DNA from: Omphiscola glabra
Taxonomy: Eukaryota; Mollusca; Gastropoda; Lymnaeidae
Direction: 5' to 3'
Assembly (NCBI GenBank): GCA_964017045.1
Contig: OZ024795.1
Location: 52,801,350 to 52,865,349 of the forward strand
Length of the DNA stretch: 64,000 nt
The notes below the pieces were generated by a model that saw only the letters and a program-made list of their open reading frames with translations, was not told the origin of the DNA and ran no database searches. The translations under genes and the position numbers were made by a program. This document shows positions 43,101-56,379 of the stretch, piece by piece. How positions within the stretch are numbered: the stretch's first letter is position 1; each line of letters opens with the position of its first letter.

Positions 43101-46100
43101 ACTGCCCTCGAGTTGGCTTCTTCCTTGTAAGGAGAGCTCGCTTCTTGATCTGTTGTATACGTCTATTAAGGGGTGTCATCATTGGTCTTCGTGGAAGAGA
43201 GCTTTGATTTAAACTTTCCATAGAGTCAGGTGGTCCTGTGTCTTTCTTTTCAGGACGTGGTATGAAGAACATTGGTGGGAGAGAGATAGCTTTAACTGTA
43301 TAGGAGTCAAAAGAAATTTCAAAATGTTTTTCAATTTTGATACGAGTTACAGTATAGGACATTTGAATTGCTGTTGTGAAAATTTCAATGAGAATTGTAT
43401 TTCTTTTTTTTTTAAAAGCATATAGCAGTGTGGTGGATTTTAAGATTAAATTAAATATGTGTGATGATTTGTGCGTTCACTTAGGTACTTAGCCCTATAC
43501 ATCTAGTTGTCTGGAAACTTGTGGTTGAAAGTATTTTTTTTTACCAAGCTTCTCTAATGAAATATTTTGGTGCACTTTAATGTAACATATATGTTAACTG
43601 TACACAATGAATAGGAGTAGAAAGTCTTTATTTTCATGTTACACCAGCGACATAACATCCTTTGTAAATTTTTTTTCTTCAAGACCCCCAAAATAATTAA
43701 GACTTTGTAAACCAAACCCCACTGTACCCCAAAATTAGTACAAAACCTCAGTTGAACAATTAAAGAAAAAAATTAATTGCAAACAAACTTGTTGGAATAA
43801 CATTCTTTTGTACAAATTGGTTTCATACAAATTTCTGGTAACCAAACACCACAAATTGCTAAAAAAGTAAACGAAAGATATTAATCTAGACGCACCATAG
43901 AAATTTTTTTTTTTTACCTACACAATATATGGTTACGCAAATAATATTTAATAATTAGCAAATGGAATATCTTAAAAGTAGAAGTGATTGATAAATATAT
44001 TAAGTAGTGATGGGACGATACCAAAATTTTTAACGATTCCGATTCTACCCAATTATCCTGATTCCCGATATGATTTCGATTCCTGGCCATTATTACATAT
44101 ATGTATTACTGTGCCCAGGTATTAACATATTTAATTAATATAAAAACTGAGAATTGATTAGAAAAGTTTATTAACTTGCTATTGAAGCTTTACAATATGC
44201 TAGATAACAATGTATTGGAAAGGTTTTAGATAAACACATCTATCAATAATTCCATTTTAATAATACAAAGATGTAGTATTGAGTTCAAAATAATATAAAT
44301 AATTCCATTTTAATGAGAAAAACTTCATTCAGTTCAATCAGTTGATAGTAAGAATAAGTAATCATATTCAAATTGAAGTACTCGCAAATTATAGTGCAAA
44401 AACATAAGCATCTCTCCAGTTGTTGGTTCTAAACGGTTTCTCAGATAAGAATCGTTTTGGTATAGGAATCGGGTCTGCATTATTCAGCTCCGATACCGAT
44501 TCCAGATGCTTTGGAAAAATCCAGATATTTCGATTATTCCGATACGATTCCGATTAATTGTCCCATCACTAATATTAAGTATAATAAAGATAGGAAAACT
44601 ATAATTTTTTTTTTTTAAGTACTGGTACCTGAATCATCCACAGAGAGTTTGACATGGACATCATTTATTTCAAGCCTCTTGAAGGACTTGTAGACCAACA
44701 ATGATGTTACCGGAGTTTTGCATCTTACTGTGGCTTTTCTAATGTAGTTAAAAATTATTATGTATAATTAATGTATAATTTTACACTTTTTTTTAACAGT
44801 GTAGTACATTTACGGCTGATAATTCTATAATGTATATATGTTAAAATGTGAAGTTTACAATAATTTTGAAAATATACCTTTGATGACAATGGCTAAATAT
44901 GAAATGAAACTACCTTTGATCCACACAAATATTTGTTTACTCTTTTTAGAATATCCAATAGAGAGTTTAAAAAAGACATTTAGCTGTACTGATAAAAAAA
45001 TAGGCTGACATTATCAAATCTATTTAGCATTATGTATTTGAAAAATTTTAATGTATAACAGATTAATAAATCTTGCCCACGTTATTATTTTTTTTTAATG
45101 TTTATATTTTAAAAATTAATTAATTTATTTTTATAGCCTTTTGTTAATTTAATTATTTTAAAAATTAATTAATTAATTTTTTACAAGCCTTTTGTCAATT
45201 TTAATTACTAATTTTTTTAAAGATAACTTTTGTTGATTTAATTTATTGCTGTCAATGTAAAATATCACTGAAAGTAAACATATGATAAAATGGTATGGTG
45301 GTATGGAGAAAAATATTACATTATTTGCATATAAAGATTTTATATAGATGACATCCAGACTTTCAAGACTGTAGGGAATCTTTTTGAAATATCTTTATTG
45401 AATGCTGTGGAAGATATGTTGGAATTACAACTTCATTTCTTGAAGTTATGTAGCTTTATTCACAAAGCTTACATTCAAATGAATCACTTTTTCCATGGGC
45501 TGCGATTTTTTAATGCATATAAAAAATTCAAAGCTGCAGACACAGGTGACTAATAAACCTTCAAATGACATCATGATAAGGAAACAGGTCATTTGTTGTA
45601 CATGGTCTTTTGACATCAGCTTGTGCTAAATGATGAAATAAACAATAAGAGATGTTCTGTGGTACCTGACTATCAAGCGAGTCATCCAAATGATTTTTGC
45701 TGGTCTGGATGATCACATACTTTTTATTCAAAGAATCTGCAGTCCTCAGGATTCTCTCATATATGAGGAGACAGCCTGTATAAGTTTTTCTGTAAGTTCT
45801 TTATATGTTGTATCATTGGAGGTTAGTTTTGTGCTTTATTCTACCAAATTTCCTAAAGTTGCAGTAATTTCTTCTCGATGCAGTATAATCCTTCGTTTGT
45901 AATCAGTTCAGAGGATGATTGAAATAGCGAGATAATGCCTTATACCAAGTTTCTGAAAGATGCAGTAAGACATGTAGATTTTGTCTTGATGCAGTATTAT
46001 CCTTGGATTGTAATCAGTTTTAGGATGATTGGCAGAGAAAATAATACCTTGTACCAAATTTCTGAAATTTGCACTAAGACATGTAGATTTCTTCTTGATG

Positions 46101-49100
46101 CAGGATAATCCTTGAATTGTAATCTGTTTGGAGGATGATTGGCAGAGAGAGATAATCTCTTGTACCAAATTTCTGAAATTTGCAGTAAGACATGTAGATT
46201 TCTTCTTGATGCAGGATAATCCTTGGATTGTAATCTGCTTGGAGGACGATTGGCAGAGAGAGATAATCCTTTGTACCAAAATTCTGAAAGTTGCGGTAAG
46301 ACATGTAGATTTCTTCATGATGCAGGATTATCCTTGGATTTAATCATTTTGGAGGACGATTGGCAGAGAGAGATAATCCATTGTACAAGTAGAAGTTACT
46401 AGCAGTAGTAACTGGTAAAGCATTATGTTCTATGGCAACATAATGTTTTAATGAGTCAGCTATAGGTGCATCTGAGCTCATTTAAATCCCAACAGACGGT
46501 CGTAGTATTCAGTTTTTTGTAATATATATTTATTTTGGAATTCAAGTCAACACACAGTGCCTGGGCTACTCACCGTTCGTCAGGATTATCACTCTCGATA
46601 ATTTCAATTTCAGTGGCAAAAGGGAAAAGTGCCCCGATGAAATCTTTGGTGGCCGCTTTGGGCAACTTGTTTAATGTGACAATTTTCTCAATGAGCATTC
46701 CTGAAATAAGATTGTAAGATTGTGGCGACGTGAGAAGTCAATGCTGAGAAGTCAACTGAGCTGTGTTTGGAGCAAAATTTTAGTGGATCCAGCACTTGGA
46801 TGTCACTGCAGTTTGCTGTGTGACATGCAGCTAGTTGAGATGATCTTGTTGCTGATGTAGTTGGTGAGCTGTCAGCAATGTTTTTAATTTCTCAATGACT
46901 TTTTAATTTATATAATAATTATAATCATTTCTGTAAAAAATAAACTAAATTTTTTATTTTCAAAAAATAATTTTGAGATTTATCATTGTGCTACTCTTGT
47001 AATATTTTGCCATCAGTGTTTTCTTACTTGTTTTCTTTTTATTTTACATAAAATTTGCCAGTGAAAAAATTAAACAGCCTTTATTTGCTTGTTCTCTTTA
47101 ATTATAACATTTTTCATACTGTAAAAACTGACTCAAAATAACTAAGCAGCACTATAAATATTTCCAAAAAGCTCAATAGATGATAACGCGTATAAAAAAA
47201 CATTGCCGACAGGCATTGACAAGAGGGATTCTTGTTGAAATCGGCACGTAGATCAATAAAGGAGACCTGCTGCTACTGCTACAACAAGTTTGCTGTTTTG
47301 GGAGATAAAAAGAGCATGGCTTGTTAGAACAACAACAAATGTTACTGCTGTGACAACATCACACTAAGCACCACTATGTCAATAGTGCCCTAGGTTTCTA
47401 GGCAAGCAGCAAGTGAAAGCCTGATGATGGAGGTCAAGGCCTGTCACATGTCAGGCTTGTTGCTGACATGGAGACGGCTGTGACAGCTTCTTACGAGGTG
47501 TACGAAAGCGAGAAGTGTCACAGCTTATGAGAAGGTCCTTATTTTGTTTTCCCTCTGCAGCGATGCAGCCTGGCTCTAGGACAGGAAGGGTCTATAGAGA
47601 ATATATTAGGCATGAAGAAACACTTTGTAACAATAAAATCTTCTTTGTTTTCAATGAGCTAGAATATTTTATCAATGTTATGTCGAATTCAGAGGATCCT
47701 TCTTGTTGTTAGCTTAATAAGATACAAATATCAAAGCAGCATAACAAGTTACGATACCGGTAGTTGAAATAAATTTGAAATTATTTTTGTACATGGCTAT
47801 TAGTTTTTGTGGCAGTGCTAAAAAGTCCCAAATGAAGTCATTAGAACAGATTTTAATTAGGTCCAATAACTTACATACTAATTAAAAATGGAGGTGTTAA
47901 AAAGTTCAATTCATCACAACTCAAATATTTTTTTTAAATTTTTTGAAAGTCCAAATGCTTTAATTCAACCATTTAATTCTTAAAATTTTCAATGCCATAT
48001 TTATTTTGTACTTTAATAGGAATTAAAAATTTGGGTGAAACCTCCACTCATAAATTTATTATACTATTGTAAGGAAAAATTTTCTCAAATAATAAAGAAA
48101 TCTTTAAATCAAATTCAGTCTTAATGAATACAAATTGATTGCAGATTATTTTAAATAATTATTTGATGAGCACTGGTATTTTATTTTCAGTGTGCAGATC
48201 ATATATACGTCATTCGTATGATGCGTGAACTAGAGACCAGGAGTTAACGATATATAGTCTTGATGCCGAGTTAGAACTAGTGGGGACCAGCCCTGGAGGG
48301 TTCAAAGTTGTACGAAACTATCCAGAACTCACCACAGACTGATGAAATTTTTAGACACAAGCCTTGAGAGCTTGCAATTAAGCCCAATTTGAGTGTTTAA
48401 GTCTGTTAATGGCAAATAGCTGAAGCCCAGTGTTCTAAAGTAGCAAGTAAGCGTTGTCGGATGCTTTGTGGAGCAGCATGTACGATACGGCGATGAGCTA
48501 CAGATCAGTAGCAAAGGGTAGCGAAGTTGGATACGAAGTACGGGCAATTTCCTAATTACCATTTAGAGCACTGATCCAAAAGCCATAAGGATCCATTTCA
48601 GAAATGTGGCAATCACATTTATTAAATATATAAAGTATGCTGCTTTCCAAAGTTGAAGGCCAGTATCCTTTTTGAAGGGAGTTATAATCTTTTTAATAAA
48701 TTGTGTATAAATCTGGAGAAAAAATTTAAACAAGGAAAAAAAGGTAGTTTGATTTTAAAATTGGTATTGGTATCAATGAGAGAAACTCTCTCTTTAAAAG
48801 TTATAGTAATTACTCACCCTTTTCACCTTTAGCATCAAAAATCTTTTTTGATAAGAACTTGTCAAACATAAGGAAGGCTAAATACAAAAAAAAGAGAAGA
48901 AACCTATGTGAATCAAATGAGGAACATTTCATTCAAATTTTTCCTATGTTGATTTCAATTTAGGAACCAAAAAAACAATGAGCATGCATTTAATGGCAAT
49001 GGTTTTATAAAATAACTTTGACTGTTTAACTCTTTTGTTAGAGTAGTTAGAGCAGGGGTTTCTTTTAATGCTAGGATTATTGCACAGTACCGTAATAGAA

Positions 49101-50885
49101 TGTATTTTTAAGATAAAATCGAATGAGCATACTGGAATTCCTCAATGAGCACAGTTAATTAGTTTCCACCATAAGCTTTTCTGGGGTTTTTCCTTAGTTT
49201 TCTTCATGAGTTTATAATCTTAAATGATCTTTCACACTACAGGTACCTGCGTACAATGATTGTACAATAAATTTAACTAAATATGCTCTGATCCAGAATA
49301 AGTAGAAAGTGAACCATACAGTAAACAAAATTATCATAAACTTGGAAGTTGTACCATCAGATGTTAATCATTCAAAAGCCTCATCATAAGCATACAAAAT
49401 AAGAAATATAAAAGGGCTCATGAAATATGACAGGTTATGCCTTTCGGTGAGAGGCAGGGCTCAGCAACATTTTTTTCAGTGAAGACCCATTTTATGAATT
49501 AAATTCTGCTGGGTGCTAAGAAAATATTTTGGAAGTTCCAGGCAAAATTTTTTAAACAAATATTCGCAAATATTAGTAAAAACAAAGTAAATGTTAAACA
49601 TATCAATATTGAAATGAGACACATTTATTCATTCAAAGATCAATAGGTAACACTGGTGTATGAGAACTAACATCCATTCTATACTATTTGAGTAATGTAC
49701 AATAGAACATAAAATTTTCTATTCATGCTATAAGCCATAAAGGTAAGGTATAGAAGGATAGAATAACTTTTATTTTCCAAAATCAAAATCATTTGAATAT
49801 TTTCTTTAATAACTAAAGTTGCGTATACTTCGGACTCATGGTAGCACATTATATATATAATAACACAAGCAATATTAACCTTTGCATTCTTTCTTGGATT
49901 CATCACCATCTTCTTTGCCCCCAGTATCCTTCCTCACTACTTCTATGCTTAAGAGTTTGTGGTGAAATTCCATCCTTAAAAGCTTCCCAATGATGGCAGC
50001 AGTCTCTTTCTGGGTTGCAACATACAACTCAGCTTTGCTATGAAAATGTATATTTATGTTAATACTTAGTTGACAATTCCAAATCAGCTTATGTTATACT
50101 TAAGATGATTATATCCATATTAGATTTAATAAATTATTTGGAATGATAATGCATTTTTCTAACAATTGTATACACATCACGCACATTAAATTTATTTACC
50201 CATGCCTTCCTTCACTTGGAATATAAAGAAGACTTTCTGATGCCAGCTTGCATAATATGCTCATATAATTCAACTGCAGATCTTCAGCATGCAATGGATA
50301 GACTTTCAGTTGCCATTTACGCTCTGGTAAAACAAGCAAGTGAAACAAAAAAGGGTTAGAATAACTAATCCCAGTTTAAAACTAATTTTAATCAACAAGA
50401 CTAACATGAGGTAAATTTTAAACTTAAATTTTGCTGGTTAAACAAAATTATGCACCTTTCTTCTCATATTCAAAAGTACCAGGTAACAGGTTTTTTAAAT
50501 AAAGTTAAATGAAAAAAGGTTTATGATGAGCAATGGTCATCTAGCATGACAGTGTTATAGAATACTGTCATGAGTGGTAGCTCTTACTTCTCAAGCTGTT
50601 AACATCTACGACTGGTGCTTTTGGTTTCTTCCTTAGTCTTGTGTTTGAAGTGCCAGGCTTAGTTGCGGAATCTGTTGCCGTTGCTTTCCCCCCATTATCA
50701 GAGCCAGACACTTTCTGAGTTTTGTCTTTAGTCTCTTTAGTAGTTTTGTCATCTTTATCAGAATCTTCAGAGTCTCCTGCCATGTCTAGCACTACAAAGT
50801 TTTCGTTGGCACCACTACTTCCTGCACTTTCTTTCACTGGTTCTATGGTTTCTGCTTGCATGGAACTATCTTCTTCCGTGTTCAT
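40187..50885 (-). CDS. Probable RNA-binding protein with RRM-like folds and RG/RD-rich tail
   Basis: Eleven exons in transcript order: 50885-50588, 50323-50200, 50037-49880, 48877-48818, 46700-46574, 44738-44629, 43295-42960, 42702-42578, 42303-42085, 40945-40524, 40313-40187, giving 701 residues with all phases consistent. Residues 1-99 are acidic, Ser-rich and disordered, ending in a basic RLRKKPKAP patch. Residues about 102-180 (KWQLKVYPL... to HKLLSIEVVRK) and 215-288 (EKIVTLNKLPKAATKDFIGA... to NDVHVKLSVDD) look like two divergent RRM folds without canonical RNP1. Residues 293-404 are basic and RG-rich (LMRGQRP, GGRRSMPRRGGDGRFG). Residues 405-446 are an RD/RE/RS stretch, 447-470 a Gln/Asn-rich helix (EMLQLQNQLNQAIKNQ), 520-659 rich in DR/ER and RG, and the tail is Gly/Tyr-rich ending YYRRY. 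This architecture is hnRNP-like and nuclear. I cannot name the family, so no symbol is given. Confidence 0.85.
44005..44571 (+). mobile_element. 567-bp non-autonomous hAT element
   Basis: Starts TAGTGATGGGACGATACC and ends ...AATTGTCCCATCACTA, a perfect 12-bp terminal inverted repeat TAGTGATGGGAC. It is flanked by a perfect 8-bp target duplication ATATTAAG (43997-44004 and 44572-44579). Sub-terminal CGATTCC/GGAATCG motifs recur in both orientations. There is no transposase. It lies in an intron of the RNA-binding gene. Confidence 0.93.
45830..46385. repeat. About 110-bp tandem repeat, five copies, intronic
   Basis: GAGGATGATTGGCAGAGAGA recurs with a period of 110-111 bp (45911, 46021, 46131, 46242, 46352). 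Each unit also contains AAGACATGTAGATTTCTTC and GATGCAGGATAATCCTTGG. Both strands stay partly open by chance. It lies in intron 5 of the RNA-binding gene. Confidence 0.92.
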
Positions 50886-51685
50886 AGTTGTTTCTGATTA
50901 CACTGTGTGAGATGAGAAATTATTATCAGATTTTAATAAGCCCTTTAAAATATGTTTGTTGTCAAGCATTAGTTCCGTGCCTGCCATTTATCGGGGTTTA
51001 GGGCACTGCAAGAAGTAAGTATATTTAGCTTTAATTTTTTGACTGAAATTCAGTTGTTTTTAATTTCAATTTTTAAAAAAATTTAGCTGATTGTGATTTT
51101 GCTTTATTTTTGTTAAAAACATGTATTGAAATTGAAGTAAGTCAAAGATAGGTTGACCTGCTACTGGAAGGATGTATAAACAGAAGTGGGGAAGAAGCCT
51201 ACATTACATACTACACTGAGACGCAGAGTGAAGCTCTGTAATTAGTGATAATTTAATATCTTGTCAACAAAAACATTGCTCCAATGACAGTGTGTGTGTT
51301 ACCACAAATTAATATTTAAATATTAAAGCTAATTTTACTGCTGCAATAAAAGCAGCTTTTGATCCATGAATTTGCTACATGTAGTAGTTGTGTGGTTTTT
51401 ATAAAATACAAAGTATAAGTTAAGTATGCATATAACTATCAACTGTAATTGAACAGTTATAATATGGGGATTTTTTTAAAATCTATTTTATTTTTGTCTG
51501 CGCTGTTGACGACTAAAAACTTTTGTAGTATTTCAAAATTTAAGTCAAAGTAAATCATAAAAGTCAATCAAATGTATAAAATTTAAACAATAATAATGAA
51601 GGTAGATTAAATTTCCATTCCATTGACTGATATCGGTAGACAATATAGTATAGCCTATATTATAGTTATAGGCTTGGGCATAGGT
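50886..51685. promoter_or_regulatory. Upstream region of the RNA-binding gene
   Basis: About 800 bp between its start codon and the transposon at 51686; it should contain promoter and 5' UTR. I see no strong TATA or CCAAT motif. Nothing coding is supported. Confidence 0.35.
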
Positions 51686-53319
51686 TAGGTACTTTGACAG
51701 AAATTTTCAATATTGTCCTATTGACATAAATGATACATCATTTTAAAGGACTAGCTATAAGCTTTGCAAAAATACCAATTTCATATTTCTAGCTTTTATA
51801 GAAATGAAGTTATGATTTTTTTGGTGAATTTTTTAACCCCCTTCTTTATCTTTGTATTTAATTGTAAAAACTTGTCACCGACTTTCCAAATTTCTGCCTT
51901 ATTTTGCCAACAACTTTTTTATTTGAAAAGATAATGCAACTAAATTTTCAGGAGACATTCTCAATGAAATATACAACTCAATGAACAACAAAACTTTTAC
52001 ATATCAAGAATTTGCATTTTGGATAATTTTATTTGTGGGTATGTGACGAAAAAAGTGAATGGAAAAATGGGAACAATAATTATTTCTGAAGAAAAAAAGC
52101 TGAAAATAACATGTTTATGTAATTTAAACTAATTTTACTAAGCTATTGTTGAATTTTAAATCAATTATCATATTTATAAAAAGGTAAGTATTCTTTTTTA
52201 TATCTAAAATTGATGGATATAATTATAATTTATAATATAAATAAAAATTACTCAAAAAAATTAAAATCATCCATAAGTTATAAGACTAATGGTAAGGACA
52301 CACAGTAAGTAGGGTAAGTATTAGAATGTTACATTAACTTAACAATTATTTAAAATTTATATTTTAATACCTTATTAAATTAAAAAGATACTAACTTTAA
52401 TTAGGCATGTAAGTGTGGTTATAGTAATAGTTAAATTTAGTATAATGTAGTAAAAGTAAATATATTCTGTTTAATTTTAATGTCCCTAGTGAAAGGATAA
52501 AATTATTATTATTCCTATTATTGGTTCAGTAAAGAAGAACAGATCAAATGTTTAGACATTAAATAAATAAACTTACACAGTTTTTAACGTAAATTGATGC
52601 TATATTATGTATTAATTTACTATTATACCGTATAGTTATAAAAGCTATTTATTTATATCAAGGGACAAAACTTGTCAGAAATTCAACAGATTACAAAAAC
52701 TAAAATTTATATAAACTTCTTGAATTATTTAGTTGTATTAACTTCTAATGATATTGTAAAACTGTTTCTTATTAATTAATTGGTTAGTTCTTAGTGGATT
52801 TTTCGATACGAACAATAATGAAAATATTTTTATATCATTATATAAAATTGATGAGAAGAGCCATTTCCGACAACCCAATTTTTTTTTTGAGAGGGGAGAT
52901 AACCAGTGATAATTAGCATTTTTATTTACAGAGTTAATTGCATAACTTTTAAGTGAAATCGTCATTATTAACGAAATAAAGTTATTCCTATTTGTGAATT
53001 TATCAAGTAGCGGTACGATAAAAAGCAATGTGGTACGAGTAGACATTAAAAAGTAATAAGCTATTAAGTACATGCCGGCACTAGGATAAATATATTGCCA
53101 CTGACAAAATATTCCATGCTTCAATAATGGTATCACCGTGTTTGGAAAAATATGCGCTCTACGCCACCGACGACAAATTAGTTTATTATTAGAAAACTGT
53201 GACGTAAAACGCAAAAAAACGAGATAATCACTGAAACGAATGTAAAAATGGCCGCACAAGTTTTGCGTTATTTTTCCATATGCGCAGACCGCATGCGCGT
53301 GAGACCTTCGAAATACCTA
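51686..53319 (+). mobile_element. TAGGTACTT-family DNA transposon, copy 3
   Basis: 1,634 bp, starting TAGGTACTTTGACAGAAA and ending ACCTTCGAAATACCTA. It is flanked by perfect 7-bp duplications CATAGGT at 51679-51685 and 53320-53326. It is shorter than copy 2 because of an internal deletion, but both ends match closely. A 173-codon minus-strand frame at 52738-53259 has no recognisable domain and is not shared intact with copy 2, so I do not call it a gene. Confidence 0.9.
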
Positions 53320-53326
53320 CATAGGT

Positions 53327-54890
53327 CCTATTATACTACATTAAATTAAAAGTGGGCTAAGGCTAAACGAGTTGCTGTTTCAGCTGTTTCTAATTATTAG
53401 TACTATTTACTATTTAATTTGGCAAGTAAATTAGCATGAGATGAATAATTGGCAAACTGTAAAGCCACTTAGCCCACTATCACTAAATTAACTAAGACTA
53501 AGGCACTCTGAAAGCTAAGCCAAAAGTCATTTGAAGCTTGCCAGCACTCAGCAGCACTGATCACCATCAAAGCTGTCTGCCTGCATACTCAAATTTGACT
53601 GAATGCAGTGGAGTGACTTTTTTCCCCCTTTTTTTTCTAGGCCTAAGTGAGGTTAAGTGTAGGCCCTATGAATGTAGTCAGTGTAAGTAAAGTAGTGATG
53701 GTGTAAATCAAGTGTTGTAAACTGTAAGTTTAGTGTGTGACTCCGTAAAGAAATAGGGTTCATCGAAAATAGGGGATTAAATATAATTTTTCCCCTAAAT
53801 CGTAATTTTTAAATGAAAAAAATGCTTTTGGATAGAAGTGGGGTTAAATCGAATTTTTAAAAATAAGAAATTTAAATAAACATTGAACATTTACACTGTA
53901 CCATATTGTTCCCCATTTAAACATACAAGTATTTTCGTTTTACTACACTTACGAACATGGGTGAATGTCGGGTCTAACCGGAAGTATAAGTTTTATAGCG
54001 ACCTCTACTGTGTAAACGGTTAACCCTTTTCATAACTCTTTCGTTTTTTTCAAAAGTTTGTCTTTTACTTAGTTATCTACCGTCAACGTGGGGATTTGAA
54101 GATTAAGATTATAATAATTATAAAGAATATATACAGCGGTGTGCTCAGTCCAGTTTGGGTTCCGTTTAGAAGAACTGGTTGTTAAATTTTGACTATTCTA
54201 CTGAACCGGTTGTTTAAAATGACAATGCAATAAAAACAATAAAGCCCTCCACGAATAGCCTCCATTAAACTTTTTTTCTATAACCGACAGTGCCGAACCA
54301 GATGTTCCTTAGCTGGCAGGATATCATATATCGTTGAATATAATCGTTGATCATAATAAAGCGAAATCAGTGACCCTCCACCGACCCACATGCCTACACT
54401 AGCCTACACTTAACCTTAACACCAGTGGTTCCCAAACTTGTTTGACTCGCCAATTATAAGGTGCAAGGTGATGCTATTGAGAAAACGATGTAAAGTACAG
54501 TTCATCTCATCGCCTTTTTTTGGCAATCTGAAATTTTGGTTTTTGTGATCATATGAATGAAGATGAGTTTCAAACAAGCACACTCATTTTCAGAAAGCTA
54601 CTTTAGTGAACTTAAATTCACCCCCCCCCCCTTTTTTTTCCCCAAGGGGCGTCATTTCAGGTTTTTTCAGGGATGGGGGCAAAACCAAAGCTTGGTCGGC
54701 TTATTAAGTTGTTTATTACTGGAAGCACCACAGTACATAGCAATTTTTTTTAAACTGCGAATTCGGGGGGGGGGGGACAAATGCCCCAACCTGCTCTACC
54801 CAAATGACGTCACTGCTTTCCGCCAGAGTAACATCTTCAACAGGCTATAGTATATGCATAGTGTAGTAGTGTAGGGAGAGCCATCACTGG
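53327..54890. other. Intergenic DNA with repeat fragments
   Basis: No gene is supported. CAGTGGTTCCCAAACTTG at 54423-54440 is a typical Charlie-type hAT left end without an identified partner. A block at about 54640-54810 with poly-C and poly-G runs (GGGGCGTCATTTCAGG; GACAAATGCCCCAACC) looks like an interspersed repeat. Confidence 0.5.
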
Positions 54891-54892
54891 GT

Positions 54893-55278
54893 TTGGTGTA
54901 GCCAGGTGGGTTTGGTGTAGCCCGGTAGGTTTGGTGTAGCCGGTAGGTTAGTGTAGCCCGATATGTTTGGTTTAGCCCGGTAGGTTTGGTGTAGCCCGGT
55001 GGGTTTGGTGTAGCCCGGTGGGTTTGGTGTTGCCCGGTGGGTTTGGTGTAGCCCGGTAGGTTTGGTGTAGCCCGGTAGGTTTGGTGTAGCCCAGTAGGTT
55101 TGGTGTAGCCGGTAGGTTAGTGTAGCCCGGTATGTTTGGTGTAGACCGTTAGATTTTGTGTAGCCTGGTAGGTTTAGTGTAGCCCGGTAGGTTTGTTGTA
55201 GCTCGGTAAGTTTGGCGTAGCCGGTGCAGTAGTGTAGGGAGAGCCATCACTGGGTTTGGTGTAGCCCGGTGCGGTAAA
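54893..55278. repeat. 19-bp minisatellite
   Basis: About 20 copies of GTAGCCCGGTAGGTTTGGT, with 18- and 15-bp variants. The segment GTGTAGGGAGAGCCATCACT flanks the array on the left (about 54867) and recurs near its right end (about 55231), suggesting a larger duplication. Confidence 0.93.
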
Positions 55279-56211
55279 CTCCTGGTGTCACGCACCCCCC
55301 ACCCCCACCCCGGATCTGCACCAGATCGTAAAGAGCCGCTTAAAGTATTGTGTGTCAATTACTTCATAAAGCGACAAAAGGCTTACAGTATTACTTGTCA
55401 ATTATTTCATTGAACAATGAAAATTTTATTGAACAATGAAAACAAGTCAATCATTTCATCATAATCAACATTCTTCCTCTTATAACTTTTAATAGACAAA
55501 ATCAACATTCTCCGTCTTATAACTTTCAGTTGACAAAATCAACCTTCTTCGTCTTATAGCTTTCAATAGACAAAATTAACATTCTTCCACATAACTTTCA
55601 ATAGAAAAAAATCAACATTCTTCCTCTTATAATTTTCAATAGACAAAATCAACATTCTTCGTCTTATAATTTAGCAAACTCGCAAGACCAGCTTGCCTGC
55701 AGTTCCGTTGTAGAATGAACATATGTATTTTTTAATAAGTTTAAATTTAATTTTAAAAAAACCCACCTCACATTAAGCCACAGACACATATCGTGATATT
55801 TAATATTGTATAACCTTAACGAGAGATGCAGTCGAGATTGTCACTCCAGGATTGGCCTAGTGAGCCACTCGTTGAGGTGTAGGACTACAATATAGCTACT
55901 CCATCGTCTCGCGAAGACGGAAGGATGCCATATAATAACCTTAACGAGAGGTTTGTGGGAGATTGTAAGGTGTCCCATTCCACTATGAATGTCAAGACTT
56001 CCAATACTGACCAATATTTGGCTTCGTCAAGATTACTTACTAACGGCTACCTTCAGATGCCTTCCCTTCAATTCAAACGTTCACTTTAAGGTTATAACTC
56101 ATCATAGAAAGTGGCCAGTTTAGACACGGAAACCGGGAAATGCTCTTCAGTGACAAAATAGTCGACTCTGAGCTTGAACATCCTCAAAAATATATGCTAC
56201 TTCCTTGGAGG
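55279..56211. other. Intergenic DNA with a 37-bp minisatellite
   Basis: Six copies of AATCAACATTCTTCCTCTTA followed by TAACTTTCAATAGACAA start at 55463, 55500, 55537, 55574, 55610 and 55647. The remainder has a duplicated AACCTTAACGAGAG motif near 55812 and 55938, and nothing coding. Confidence 0.85.
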
Positions 56212-56379
56212 CAGTGGCGTAGCGAGGGGGGGGGCAAGGGGGGCATCAAGCACTGGGCGCTACTCACAAAGGGGCGACAAATGGTATCTTTTACATATAA
56301 TATTGTATGGTTTTCGAATAGGGGGGGGCGCTAAAAAGGTATTGTGCCCCGGGTGCGAGTTAAACTCGCTACGCCACTA
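56212..56379 (+). mobile_element. 168-bp hAT-like MITE
   Basis: Starts CAGTGGCGTAGCGAGG and ends ...CTCGCTACGCCACTA, so the terminal inverted repeat is AGTGGCGTAGCGAG (14 bp, with one terminal mismatch). It is flanked by perfect 8-bp duplications CTTGGAGG at 56204-56211 and 56380-56387. The interior contains poly-G runs typical of these short elements. Confidence 0.9.

Noticed and set aside
52738..53259. 173-codon minus-strand frame inside transposon copy 3, possible transposase
   Set aside because: Low-complexity composition, no DDE-like motif, and not preserved in copy 2, which aligns over the same region.
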